A stretch of 64,000 nucleotides of DNA from Sellimonas sp963559135 (GTDB taxonomy: Bacteria > Bacillota > Clostridia > Lachnospirales > Lachnospiraceae): contig CAUWJP010000007.1 of the NCBI GenBank assembly GCA_963559135.1, positions 1-64,000 on the forward strand, read 5' to 3'. A model generated the notes under the pieces. It was given only the letters and a program-made list of their open reading frames with translations. It was not told the origin of the DNA and searched no databases. Every line of letters begins with the position of its first letter. Position 1 is the stretch's first letter. Both the position numbers and the translations under genes were made by a program. Below are positions 33,790-42,472 of the stretch, one piece after another.

Positions 33790-34574
33790 TGGTACATTTT
33801 GTCGGAGCAGGGCCGGGAGCATGCGACCTGATTACCGTGCGTGGCGAACGCCTTCTGAAAGAGGCGGACGTGATTATCTATGCCGGATCATTGGTCAATC
33901 CAGAACTGTTACAGGTCAGAAAGGAAACTTGCGAGGTATATGACAGTGCTTATATGACGCTGGAAGAAGTGTTGGAAGTGATAGAAGTAGCAGAAGAGGG
34001 CAATAAGATGACGGTACGGCTTCACACTGGAGATCCAAGTCTCTATGGAGCCATCAAAGAGCAGATGGATGAGTTGGATCGACGGGGAATTGCTTATGAG
34101 ATTTGTCCGGGGGTAAGCTCCTTTTCAGGGGCGGCGGCAGCTCTCAAACTGGAGTATACTCTACCTGAGATTTCCCAGTCAGTCATTATCACACGGATGG
34201 AAGGAAGGACCAAGGTGCCAGAGAAAGAATCGATCCGGAGTTTTGCGGCACATCAGGCGACTATGGTTCTGTTTTTGAGCACCGGACTTCTGGAACCGCT
34301 TTCCAGGGAACTGATAGCGGGCGGCTATCCGAAAGATACGCCTGCAGCCATCGTCTATAAGGCAAGCTGGCCGGAAGAAGCAGTCTACCGGTGTACAGTG
34401 GAAAGGCTGGCCGAGACCGCTAAAGCGAACCATGTGACGAAAACCGCGCTGATTGTAGTAGGAGAAGTGCTGGAAGGCGGAAAGAAAACCGAATACGAGC
34501 GGTCGAAGCTGTATGATCCGGAATTTACCACCATGTTCCGGGAGGGAACGAAGAAAGACGGGGAGACGAAATAA
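33789..34574 (+). CDS. cbiF: Cobalt-precorrin-4 C11-methyltransferase
   Basis: Methylates C11 of the corrin precursor. The 261-aa tetrapyrrole methylase has VHFVGAGPGACDLITVRG at the N-terminus, YAGSLVNPELL (about residues 35-45), typical of CbiF/CobM, HTGDPSLYGAI near 78 and PGVSSFSGAAAAL near 102. The ATG at 33789 overlaps the cbiL stop by one base (TGATG); a TTG one codon earlier is less likely. Ends with a TAATG overlap with cbiH. Confidence 0.95.
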   Translation: MVHFVGAGPGACDLITVRGERLLKEADVIIYAGSLVNPELLQVRKETCEVYDSAYMTLEEVLEVIEVAEEGNKMTVRLHTGDPSLYGAIKEQMDELDRRGIAYEICPGVSSFSGAAAALKLEYTLPEISQSVIITRMEGRTKVPEKESIRSFAAHQATMVLFLSTGLLEPLSRELIAGGYPKDTPAAIVYKASWPEEAVYRCTVERLAETAKANHVTKTALIVVGEVLEGGKKTEYERSKLYDPEFTTMFREGTKKDGETK

Positions 34575-35323
34575 TGGAAAAGAAAGTATATGTCATAGGA
34601 ATCGGACCAGGCGCCTACGAGGAAATGACAATCCGGGCCGTGCGGGCGATGGAATCCTGTGAGGTAATCATTGGATACACCGTCTATGTGGATCTGGTAA
34701 AAGAGCAGTTCCCGGGGAAGACATTTCTTACTACGCCGATGACAAAGGAAGTGGAGCGTTGTGAGATGGCATTAAAGGAAGCACAGGAGGGGCGGACAAC
34801 GGCCATGATCTGCAGCGGGGACGCCGGAGTGTACGGAATGGCGGGTCTGATGCATGAGATCCGAAAAGAACGCGGATATTCGGAAGTAGAGATCGAGGTG
34901 GTTCCGGGAATTACGGCTGCCACTGCAGGAGCAGCGATTCTGGGAGCTCCTCTCATTCATGATTTTGCGGTAATTTCCCTGAGTGATCTTTTGACGCCAT
35001 GGGAGAAGATCGAAGAACGCCTGCGGTCTGCGGCTAGAGGTGATTTTGCTATCTGCCTTTACAATCCATCCAGCCGGAAACGAAAAAATTATCTCCGACG
35101 GGCCTGCGACATTCTTCTGGAATATCAGAGCCCGGATACGGTCTGCGGCTATGTGCGCCAGATCGCAAGAGACGGAGAGGAAAAGCATGTGACAACTCTT
35201 GGAAGACTGAAAGCAACAGAGACAGACATGTTTACCACGGTGTTCATCGGTAATTCTCAGACAAGAGTGATCAAAGATGCGATGGTGACGCCGAGAGGAT
35301 ATCGATATGAAAAAAAGGATTAA
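34574..35323 (+). CDS. cbiH: Cobalt-precorrin-3 C17-methyltransferase
   Basis: Methylates C17 with ring contraction (called CobJ in the aerobic pathway). The 249-aa methylase has VIGIGPGAYEEMTIRA at the N-terminus, IGYTVYVDLV near residue 35, SGDAGVYGMAGL near 76 and ALLGAP-like AAILGAPLIHDFAVISLSD near 115. No C-terminal ferredoxin-like extension (CbiHc) is present. Overlaps its neighbours at both ends (1 base and 17 bases). Confidence 0.94.
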   Translation: MEKKVYVIGIGPGAYEEMTIRAVRAMESCEVIIGYTVYVDLVKEQFPGKTFLTTPMTKEVERCEMALKEAQEGRTTAMICSGDAGVYGMAGLMHEIRKERGYSEVEIEVVPGITAATAGAAILGAPLIHDFAVISLSDLLTPWEKIEERLRSAARGDFAICLYNPSSRKRKNYLRRACDILLEYQSPDTVCGYVRQIARDGEEKHVTTLGRLKATETDMFTTVFIGNSQTRVIKDAMVTPRGYRYEKKD

Positions 35324-36539
35324 TCTGATTGGAATCGGAACAGATGGAAGCAGGAGCCTGACGCAGGAAGCCAGAGAACAGATCCAGAAAAGTACCGTAT
35401 TGATTGGTGCCAAAAGGATGCTGCAAAGTGTGGAACCGATCCGGAAGAAAGAGGTCAGATGCTATGCATCTTACTGCCCGGAGGAGATCATGGTTATTCT
35501 GGAACAGGCGAAAGAAGAGGAGATTTCCGTTTTATTTTCCGGCGATCCGGGATTTTACAGTGGTGCAAAGCAGCTTACAAAGCGTCTTGAAGAAAGTGGC
35601 TGGGAGATTCGGGTGATTCCGGGAATTTCCTCGGTGATCTGCATGGCGGCACGCTGTCAGGTGCCATGGGAGAGGGCGGCACTGGTAAGCCTCCACGGAA
35701 CCGGACAGAATGCGGTTTATGAGATCTGTACCCACGAACATACTTTCCTGCTCCTTGGCGGCAAGGAGACAGCAGAACGATTTCTGGAAAAGATGTCCTG
35801 GTACGGGCTGGATTATCTGGAAGCCGCAGCAGGACGGGAGCTTTCATATGAAGAGGAAGTATTCTTTCACGGAACGATCCGGGAGCTGACGCCGGAGCTG
35901 CTTTCCGGGCTTTCCGTACTCTGGGTGCATAATCCGGATTATGATACGTCCGTGGGACGGCATCTGGAAGATGAGGACCTGATTAGAGGGAAGGTCCCGA
36001 TGACCAAGTCGGCAGTCCGGGCCATGGCGGTTGCCGCTCTGAAGCTTCAGAAAGCTACAGTCCTTTATGACATCGGGGCCGGAACCGGAAGTGTGTCGAT
36101 AGAGGCGGCGCTTCAGCACGGATCTATCCGGGTATATGCCGTTGAACGAAATCCGGAAGGAATTGCTCTCATTCGGGAAAATAAGCGAAAATGGCGGACC
36201 GATCAGGTAGAGATTGTAGAGGGAAGTGCGCCGGAGGCACTTTCGGATCTTCCTGCGCCGACCCATGTATTTATTGGTGGAAGCGGAAACAGACTGAAAG
36301 AGATCGTAGAAATCTGCCTGTCGAAAAATCCATCGGTTCGGATTGTGCTGACTGCGGTCAGCATGGAAACGATCCGGGAGATGACCGAGCTTTTGCAGGA
36401 CAGCCGATGGGAGACAGCCGAGGTGATGCAGATTCAGGCATCAGGTAGCCGGAAGATGGGAGCCCATCATCTGATGACAGCCCAGAACCCGGTGTGGATG
36501 GCAGTGTTTCAGGGAAGAAAGGAAGAAAACCATGAGTGA
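35307..36539 (+). CDS. cbiET: Bifunctional cobalt-precorrin-7 C5-methyltransferase / C15-methyltransferase (decarboxylating)
   Basis: A fusion of CbiE (C5 methylation) and CbiT (C15 methylation plus decarboxylation), equal to CobL. The 410-aa chain has the CbiE tetrapyrrole-methylase part in residues 1 to about 205 (LIGIGTDGSRSLT, SGDPGFYSGAKQL, PGISSVICMAARC). The CbiT Rossmann-type methylase part covers about 220-400, with MTKSAVRAM and the SAM loop LYDIGAGTGSVSIEAA. The start overlaps cbiH by 17 bases and the end overlaps cbiA by 8. Confidence 0.94.
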   Translation: MKKRINLIGIGTDGSRSLTQEAREQIQKSTVLIGAKRMLQSVEPIRKKEVRCYASYCPEEIMVILEQAKEEEISVLFSGDPGFYSGAKQLTKRLEESGWEIRVIPGISSVICMAARCQVPWERAALVSLHGTGQNAVYEICTHEHTFLLLGGKETAERFLEKMSWYGLDYLEAAAGRELSYEEEVFFHGTIRELTPELLSGLSVLWVHNPDYDTSVGRHLEDEDLIRGKVPMTKSAVRAMAVAALKLQKATVLYDIGAGTGSVSIEAALQHGSIRVYAVERNPEGIALIRENKRKWRTDQVEIVEGSAPEALSDLPAPTHVFIGGSGNRLKEIVEICLSKNPSVRIVLTAVSMETIREMTELLQDSRWETAEVMQIQASGSRKMGAHHLMTAQNPVWMAVFQGRKEENHE

Positions 36540-37959
36540 TGCAAAGAAGACGGGACGGCTTCTGATTGCCGGGACAGGAAGCGGATGCGGGAAAACGAGC
36601 GTTGTCTGCGGATTGCTTCGGGCATATCAGAAACGGGGACTTGCTTTGGCAGCATGCAAATGCGGGCCGGATTACATTGACCCGCTTTTCCATGAGAAGG
36701 TTCTCGGCATCCCTTCTGAAAATCTGGATCTTTTCTTCCATGAGCCCAAGATGCAGAAGCAGCTGCTGGCACGTCACAGCCGAGGGGCGGACCTGGTAGT
36801 GGCGGAAGGAGTCATGGGATATTATGACGGAATGAGCCTGGAAAGCCCGAAGGGGAGTACGAGCGAGATAGCGGCAGTTCTTCAGATGCCGACGGTACTG
36901 GTCGTTCCCTGCCGGGGAATGGGTCATTCGGTGCTGGCATTTTTGAAAGGCTATCTGGAATACGAAACGGCGAGCCAGATCCGGGCCGTCATTTTGAACG
37001 GAATCACCGGACGTACCTACGAAAAGCTTGCGCCGGTACTAGAAACGTGGATGCGAGAAAATGGCTATGCTGTCAGTATGGCAGGATATTTTCCTAAGAT
37101 GGCGGATGCGGAATTAAAAAGCAGACATTTGGGACTGATTCTTCCAGAGGAAGTAGAGGCACTGCAGGAGAAACTGGATCTGCTTGCAGGACAGACAGAG
37201 CAGACCGTGGATCTGGATCTGCTGTTACAGATTGCGGGAGAAGCATCGGACCTGGAAACGGGAGAAAAAGAAGCCGGGGAAGAAACGGGAGCGGAAAAGC
37301 CGAAACTTCGGATTGGTGCGGCAAAAGATGAGGCGTTTTGTTTTTATTATAAAGACAATCTGGAACTTTTGCGGGAACTTGGTTGTGAGATTGTAACCTT
37401 TTCTCCGCTTCATGATGCGGCTCTGCCGGACGACATCGACGGTTTGATTCTGGCAGGGGGATACCCGGAACTCTACGCAAAGGAGCTGTCCGAAAATGTG
37501 TCCATGCGGAAAGCGGTGCTTCAGAGCCTTGAAAGAGGGCTTCCATGCCTGGCGGAATGCGGAGGGTTTCTCTATCTGAAGGAGGAACTGGAAGGTGATG
37601 ACAAAAAGCGATATCCGATGGTTGGTTTTTTGGAAGGGAGAGGATACCGGACGAACACATTAGGACGATTCGGCTACCTGACCCTGGAGTCCAGGAAGGA
37701 TCTTCTGTTCCTGAAACAAGGAGAGACAATCCGCGGGCATGAGTTTCATTACTGGGACTGCACAGACAATGGAAACTGCTGTCTGGCTGTCAAGCCGGAT
37801 GGGCAGCGGTCGTGGGAGTGTATGGAACAAAAGAAGCAAGTCTTTGCAGGATTTGCGCATATCAGCTATGATTCCAATCCGGCATTTGCCAAACGCTTTG
37901 TCGGATGCTGTCTGGAAAGGAGAGAGAAAGGAAATGCCGGAAACGACATGGAAAAATGA
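36532..37959 (+). CDS. cbiA: Cobyrinate a,c-diamide synthase
   Basis: Glutamine- and ATP-dependent amidation of the a and c carboxylates of cobyrinate. The 475-aa protein has an N-terminal P-loop domain (GTGSGCGKTS, about residues 13-22; CGPDYIDPLFH, 43-53). The C-terminal type I glutaminase domain carries nucleophile Cys343 (LAECGGFLYL) and the HEFHYWD histidine near 404. Between them, about residues 240-258, is a Glu/Lys-rich linker. Overlaps cbiET by 8 bases and cobT by 26. Confidence 0.94.
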   Translation: MSDAKKTGRLLIAGTGSGCGKTSVVCGLLRAYQKRGLALAACKCGPDYIDPLFHEKVLGIPSENLDLFFHEPKMQKQLLARHSRGADLVVAEGVMGYYDGMSLESPKGSTSEIAAVLQMPTVLVVPCRGMGHSVLAFLKGYLEYETASQIRAVILNGITGRTYEKLAPVLETWMRENGYAVSMAGYFPKMADAELKSRHLGLILPEEVEALQEKLDLLAGQTEQTVDLDLLLQIAGEASDLETGEKEAGEETGAEKPKLRIGAAKDEAFCFYYKDNLELLRELGCEIVTFSPLHDAALPDDIDGLILAGGYPELYAKELSENVSMRKAVLQSLERGLPCLAECGGFLYLKEELEGDDKKRYPMVGFLEGRGYRTNTLGRFGYLTLESRKDLLFLKQGETIRGHEFHYWDCTDNGNCCLAVKPDGQRSWECMEQKKQVFAGFAHISYDSNPAFAKRFVGCCLERREKGNAGNDMEK

Positions 37960-39004
37960 GATCAAACAGATCATATTGCCGGACGAGGAGGTAAGGATGG
38001 CATCTCTTGTACGGTGGAACCATCTTGCTAAGCCCCTTCATGGAATGGGGGCATTAGAAGAGATGATTGCAAGGATTGCAGGAATTCAGGGCAGACTCCA
38101 TCCGTCATTACAGAAGAAGGGGATTGTGGTGCTTTGCGCGGACAACGGGATTGTAAAGGAAGGAGTCTCTCAGACAGGGGCTGATGTGACTGCCGTAGTG
38201 GCGGGGAACTTTCTGACCGGGCAGACAAGTGTCTGTAAGATGGCAAAGGTGGCAGGCGCAGATATCTTACCTTATGATATTGGAATTCTGACGGATGTGG
38301 AAGGGCTTACAAAAGCAGAATACAAGGTGTCCTGCGGGACGAAGGATTTTTTGGAAGAGCCGGCTATGACAAGGGGAGAGTGCATTTGTGCTATCCTGAC
38401 CGGAATGAAGATTGTAAAAGAGCGGAAAGCACAGGGATATGAGATCCTTGCTACCGGGGAGATGGGAATCGGCAATACGACAACCAGTAGCGCTGTAGCC
38501 TGTGCCCTTACCGGGGAAGCGGCAGAGGTAATGACCGGGCGGGGAGCCGGACTTTCCGATGAAGGCCTGCTCCGGAAAAAGGAAGTCATCACAGAAGGTC
38601 TGGAAAAGAGAAATCCGGACCCTGCGGATCCGGTAGATATTCTGGCAAAGGTCGGCGGACTGGATATTGCGGGACTGACCGGAGTCTTCTTAGGATGTGC
38701 CAGATATCAGGTTCCGGCAGTGCTGGATGGATTTATCTCCTCAGTAGCTGCCCTTGCGGCGGTGCGGATTGAGCCAAAGGTGAAGGATTACCTGTTTGCC
38801 TCCCACAGGTCGAAAGAACCGGCCCACAACCGGATTCTGGAGGAACTTGGACTGGAAGCCGTGCTGGATCTTGGCATGGCACTTGGAGAAGGAACCGGGG
38901 CCTGTGCCCTATTCCCACTTCTGGATATGGCCATGATGGTTTATGAGGAGATGAGTTCCTTCGAAGACATACAGGTAGAACAGTATAAGGAGTATACACT
39001 ATGA
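37934..39004 (+). CDS. cobT: Nicotinate-nucleotide:dimethylbenzimidazole phosphoribosyltransferase
   Basis: Activates the lower-ligand base to its alpha-ribotide. The 356-aa protein has the CobT core: KPLHGMGALE near residue 33, CADNGIVKEGVSQTG near 67, ATGEMGIGNTTTSSA near 173 and the C-terminal GLEAVLDLGMALGEGTGACA with the catalytic glutamate. The start at 37934 (behind GAGAGAAAGGA) was chosen; a longer frame opening at 37739 runs within cbiA and has no family similarity. No DMB-making gene (bluB or bza) is in the window, so the natural base is open. Confidence 0.94.
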   Translation: MPETTWKNEIKQIILPDEEVRMASLVRWNHLAKPLHGMGALEEMIARIAGIQGRLHPSLQKKGIVVLCADNGIVKEGVSQTGADVTAVVAGNFLTGQTSVCKMAKVAGADILPYDIGILTDVEGLTKAEYKVSCGTKDFLEEPAMTRGECICAILTGMKIVKERKAQGYEILATGEMGIGNTTTSSAVACALTGEAAEVMTGRGAGLSDEGLLRKKEVITEGLEKRNPDPADPVDILAKVGGLDIAGLTGVFLGCARYQVPAVLDGFISSVAALAAVRIEPKVKDYLFASHRSKEPAHNRILEELGLEAVLDLGMALGEGTGACALFPLLDMAMMVYEEMSSFEDIQVEQYKEYTL

Positions 39005-39783
39005 AATGGATTCGATCCTTTATTATTGCCTTTTCCATGTATTCGAAGATCCCCATGCCAAAAGTCCAGTGGACAAAATCGTCCATGCAGTATGCGTTCT
39101 GCTTCTTCCCGCTGGTAGGGGGCGTGGCGGGCGCATTGACGTGGGGAACAGGACTTGGGCTGTTTGTTCTTCGTGATGAGGGGAAACTTCCGGCCTTGTT
39201 TCCTGCAGTATTTCTTACGATCCTTCCGCTTCTGATAACGGGTGGAATCCATATGGATGGATTTCTGGATACTTCAGATGCAAGGCATTCCTACGGAGAA
39301 CGGGAGAAAAAGCTTGCGATTCTGAAAGATCCACACACCGGCGCTTTTGCAGTGATCAGTGCGGCTATCTATCTTCTCTGGAGTCTGGCTCTCTGGTCAG
39401 CGGCAGATGAGAAAGTCCTTCCGGGGATGACCTGTGTCATGGTTCTTTCCAGAACATTGAGCGGCCTTTCTGTGACGGTCGGAAAAGGAGCAAAGTCAGA
39501 CGGACTTGCGGCTGCATTCCGGGAAGCTGCAAAACAAAAGGCAGTATGGATTTCTACGGGGTTCTATCTTGTAGCCTGCGTGGCCTTTTTGGTGGTGGTT
39601 TCCGGTGTGATCCCGGCAATGCTTCTGCTTTTGACGGTGGGAGCAGTGTTTGCCTGGTATCTTAGGATGGCGGTGCGGGAGTTTGGCGGCATTACAGGGG
39701 ATCTGGCAGGCTGGTTCCTACAGGTCTGTGAACTTACTGCATTGACGGTGCTGACAGCCTGGTCTTGGATGATCCGGTTTTGA
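39001..39783 (+). CDS. cobS: Adenosylcobinamide-GDP ribazoletransferase (cobalamin synthase)
   Basis: Membrane enzyme that joins adenosylcobinamide-GDP to alpha-ribazole (phosphate) to complete the coenzyme. The 260-aa protein has about six hydrophobic segments and the signature GGIHMDGFLDTSDARHS (about residues 81-97), whose aspartates bind magnesium. IPMPKVQW near the N-terminus is also conserved. ATGA overlap with cobT. Confidence 0.94.
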   Translation: MKWIRSFIIAFSMYSKIPMPKVQWTKSSMQYAFCFFPLVGGVAGALTWGTGLGLFVLRDEGKLPALFPAVFLTILPLLITGGIHMDGFLDTSDARHSYGEREKKLAILKDPHTGAFAVISAAIYLLWSLALWSAADEKVLPGMTCVMVLSRTLSGLSVTVGKGAKSDGLAAAFREAAKQKAVWISTGFYLVACVAFLVVVSGVIPAMLLLLTVGAVFAWYLRMAVREFGGITGDLAGWFLQVCELTALTVLTAWSWMIRF

Positions 39784-39833
39784 TGGAGGAAAAGTGGCCT
39801 GTTAAAGACACAAAACAGAAACGAGGAACAACG

Positions 39834-40409
39834 ATGGAACTGATCTTAATCCGGCATTTTGCAACGGCCGGAAATCTGGAAAAACGATATATCGGTAAGA
39901 CGGACGAGCCGATTCTTCCGGTGGCAGAAAAAAAGAAAATGCCGCGTGCTGAGATTGTCCTGACCAGTCCCATGAAACGATGCCGTCAGACGGCAAAGTT
40001 ACTTTATCCGGGGGTGGAACAGATCGTATGGAACGGATTCCGGGAATGTGATTTCGGCGCTTTTGAAGGGAAGAATTATCTGGAACTGACGGGAGAATCT
40101 TCCTATCAGGCGTGGATCGACTCTGGAGGAGAACTGCCATTTCCGGGAGGGGAGTCGAAGGCATCTTTCTGTGAACGGACGCGGGAGACCTTTGAACAGG
40201 CAGTGGCCAAGCTGATGGAACATAAGATTAAACGGGCAGCCATCATCGCCCACGGAGGTACGCTGATGGCAGTGCTTTCGGCATATGCAGTTCCCAAACA
40301 GGGATACTATGAGTGGAATTGTGGAAACGGGTGTGGATATCAGGTCCGTATTTTTGAGGACCGGTGGAAAACCGGGGAGAAACAATGTAAGGTGGAAAGA
40401 AAGCTATGA
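39834..40409 (+). CDS. cobC: Alpha-ribazole phosphatase (histidine phosphatase family)
   Basis: Predicted to dephosphorylate alpha-ribazole 5'-phosphate or adenosylcobalamin 5'-phosphate. The 191-aa protein has the phosphoglycerate-mutase-like motif LIRHFATAGN with phospho-accepting His8, SPMKRCRQTA near residue 43, ECDFGAFEGKNY near 68 and the second histidine in IIAHGGTLM near 140. The start at 39834 has an ACGAGGA site; 39783 and 39765, inside the end of cobS, lack one. Overlaps cbiB by ATGA. Specificity comes from context. Confidence 0.88.
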   Translation: MELILIRHFATAGNLEKRYIGKTDEPILPVAEKKKMPRAEIVLTSPMKRCRQTAKLLYPGVEQIVWNGFRECDFGAFEGKNYLELTGESSYQAWIDSGGELPFPGGESKASFCERTRETFEQAVAKLMEHKIKRAAIIAHGGTLMAVLSAYAVPKQGYYEWNCGNGCGYQVRIFEDRWKTGEKQCKVERKL

Positions 40410-41380
40410 TTATTTTGGCAGCATGTGCGGCAGGATTTATACTGGACCTGCTTTTTGGAGATCCGGCCTGGATCTATCATCCGGTGAGGATTATCGGGCA
40501 TCTGATCAGCGGACTGGAAAAGAAGCTGTACAAAGAGGGCGCTTTGCCGGAGAGTCTCAGAAGAAGGGGAACCTTTCTCTGGATCGGGACGGTGGGAATT
40601 GCAACAATCGTTCCGTGTCTTTTTTTAAGGGCGGCCTTCCAGATTCATCCGTTGCTTTATTTCCTGCTCCAGAGTTTCTGGTGCTGGCAGCTACTTGCCA
40701 CAAAATCTCTGAAGACAGAAAGCATGAAAGTAAAACAGGCATTGGATGCAGGGACGCTTGAGGATGGAAGAACGGCTGTGTCAATGATTGTCGGAAGAGA
40801 TACAAAAAGCCTTACCGAGGAAGGCGTGGTGAAAGCTACAGTAGAGACGGTGGCGGAGAACACGTCCGACGGGATTATTGCTCCGCTGTTTTATATGATG
40901 ATTGGCGGCGCAGGGCTTGGATTTTTTTATAAAGCGGTTAACACAATGGATTCCATGGTGGGATACAAAAACGACCGGTATCTGGATTTTGGAAGGACGG
41001 CAGCCCGAATGGATGATTTGTTCAACCTGATTCCGGCAAGGCTTTCGGCGCTTCTTATGATTGGAGCAGCTGGGATTCTGGGACTTTTTGACAGCAGACA
41101 TTATAGTATGGCAAATGCATGGAAGATCTACAGAAGAGACCGTCACAACCACAAAAGCCCGAATGCGGCTCAGACCGAGTCTGTCTGTGCGGGAGCGCTT
41201 TCGGTTCGCCTGGCGGGAAATGCGTGGTATTTTGGGAAATTATACGAGAAACCTTATATCGGGGATGATATCCGCCCGATTGAACGGGAAGATATCAGAC
41301 GGGCAAACCGACTGCTCTATGGAACGGCCGTACTTGGTGTACTGGTTTTTGGACTGGTAAGGCTGATTGCAATTTTATAA
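40406..41380 (+). CDS. cbiB: Adenosylcobinamide-phosphate synthase
   Basis: Joins aminopropanol phosphate, or threonine phosphate before decarboxylation, to adenosylcobyric acid at the membrane. The 324-aa protein has several hydrophobic segments and the CbiB motifs LDLLFGDPAWIYHPVRIIG (about residues 12-30), ETVAENTSDGIIAPLFY (about 150-166) and NTMDSMVGYKNDRY (about 180-193). Standard length. ATGA overlap with cobC. Confidence 0.94.
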   Translation: MIILAACAAGFILDLLFGDPAWIYHPVRIIGHLISGLEKKLYKEGALPESLRRRGTFLWIGTVGIATIVPCLFLRAAFQIHPLLYFLLQSFWCWQLLATKSLKTESMKVKQALDAGTLEDGRTAVSMIVGRDTKSLTEEGVVKATVETVAENTSDGIIAPLFYMMIGGAGLGFFYKAVNTMDSMVGYKNDRYLDFGRTAARMDDLFNLIPARLSALLMIGAAGILGLFDSRHYSMANAWKIYRRDRHNHKSPNAAQTESVCAGALSVRLAGNAWYFGKLYEKPYIGDDIRPIEREDIRRANRLLYGTAVLGVLVFGLVRLIAIL

Positions 41381-41401
41381 GAGAAAAGCGAGGTGAAGAA
41401 C

Positions 41402-42472
41402 ATGCAGGAGCATGGAGGCGATATTTATTCAAATGAAGGGCTGGTTGATTTTTCTGCAAATATCAATCCTCTGGGACCTGGGGAGAAGGTTATGGAGGCA
41501 CTGAAAGAGAGCCTGGAGAACGTGACTGCTTACCCGGATCCGAAATGCAGAGTGCTTCGGGAGGCGGCGGCCAAGAGAGAGTCGACCGTTTCGGATCACA
41601 TCATCTGTGGAAACGGAGCGGCAGATTTGATCTATACGATGGTACTTGCAGAAAAACCAAAGAAAGCCCTTCTATGTACGCCGTCCTTTTCCGAATACGA
41701 AAATGCACTTCGCACGGTGGACTGCAAGATACGGTTCCATGAAAGAAAAGAGGAAGAAGGATTTGCCCTGACAAGACGGTATCTGGAGGAGCTGACAGAG
41801 GATCTGGATATGGTATTTTTATGTTCGCCGGACAATCCGACCGGGCAGTGTGTGGATGAATCTCTTCTTTTGGAGATTGTGGAGGCGTGTGAAAAGAAGA
41901 AAATCCGGCTTGTGCTGGACGAGTGCTTTCTTGATTTTACAGAAGATGGGCCGTGGATTCACCATGAACTTTTGATCCGGGAAAACCGGATGCTGTTTCT
42001 ACTTCGGGCATTTACAAAGATGTTTTCCATACCAGGCGTTCGAAGTGGCTACGGAGTCTGCTCGGATACCAGACTGCTAAAGCGGATGCAAAAGTCCAGA
42101 CAGCCGTGGGCCGTATCTGTTCTGGCGCAGGCGGCGGGGGCGGCGGCGCTTGCAGACGATCTGCTTCCGGCGGTTGCAAGACAGTTGATTGCAGAAGAGC
42201 GTCGTCATATTATGGAAGAATTTACCCGGATGGGAATCCGGTACTACCCGGCAACTGCCAATTATATTCTGTTTTACAGCAAAATTGATTTTTACGAAGA
42301 GATGAAACAAGAAGGATTTCTGATCCGGGACTGCCGGAATTATCGAGGGCTTGGAAAAGGCTACTACCGGATCGCGGTGAAAGGGCGGGAGGACAATGAA
42401 AAGCTTCTCCGTGCTTTTTGGCGGATTATCGAACGAAGAAAGGAAGAATCATCATGGCAAAGCCAATCATGA
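41402..42472 (+). CDS. cobD: L-threonine-O-3-phosphate decarboxylase (PLP-dependent)
   Basis: Provides (R)-1-amino-2-propanol phosphate for the nucleotide loop. The 356-aa class I/II aminotransferase-fold protein is related to HisC. It has the N-terminal GGDIYSNEGLVDFSANINPLG motif in part, SPDNPTGQ near residue 142 and the PLP lysine Lys206 in FTKMFSIPGVRSGYG. The ATG at 41402 has a GAGGTG site; a GTG at 41393 overlaps that site. The cobalamin context distinguishes it from HisC. Overlaps cbiP by 19 bases. Confidence 0.92.
   Translation: MQEHGGDIYSNEGLVDFSANINPLGPGEKVMEALKESLENVTAYPDPKCRVLREAAAKRESTVSDHIICGNGAADLIYTMVLAEKPKKALLCTPSFSEYENALRTVDCKIRFHERKEEEGFALTRRYLEELTEDLDMVFLCSPDNPTGQCVDESLLLEIVEACEKKKIRLVLDECFLDFTEDGPWIHHELLIRENRMLFLLRAFTKMFSIPGVRSGYGVCSDTRLLKRMQKSRQPWAVSVLAQAAGAAALADDLLPAVARQLIAEERRHIMEEFTRMGIRYYPATANYILFYSKIDFYEEMKQEGFLIRDCRNYRGLGKGYYRIAVKGREDNEKLLRAFWRIIERRKEESSWQSQS

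Noticed and set aside
37739..37933. N-terminal extension of cobT
   Set aside because: The 65 extra codons overlap the end of cbiA, have no similarity to CobT, and a proper ribosome site precedes 37934.
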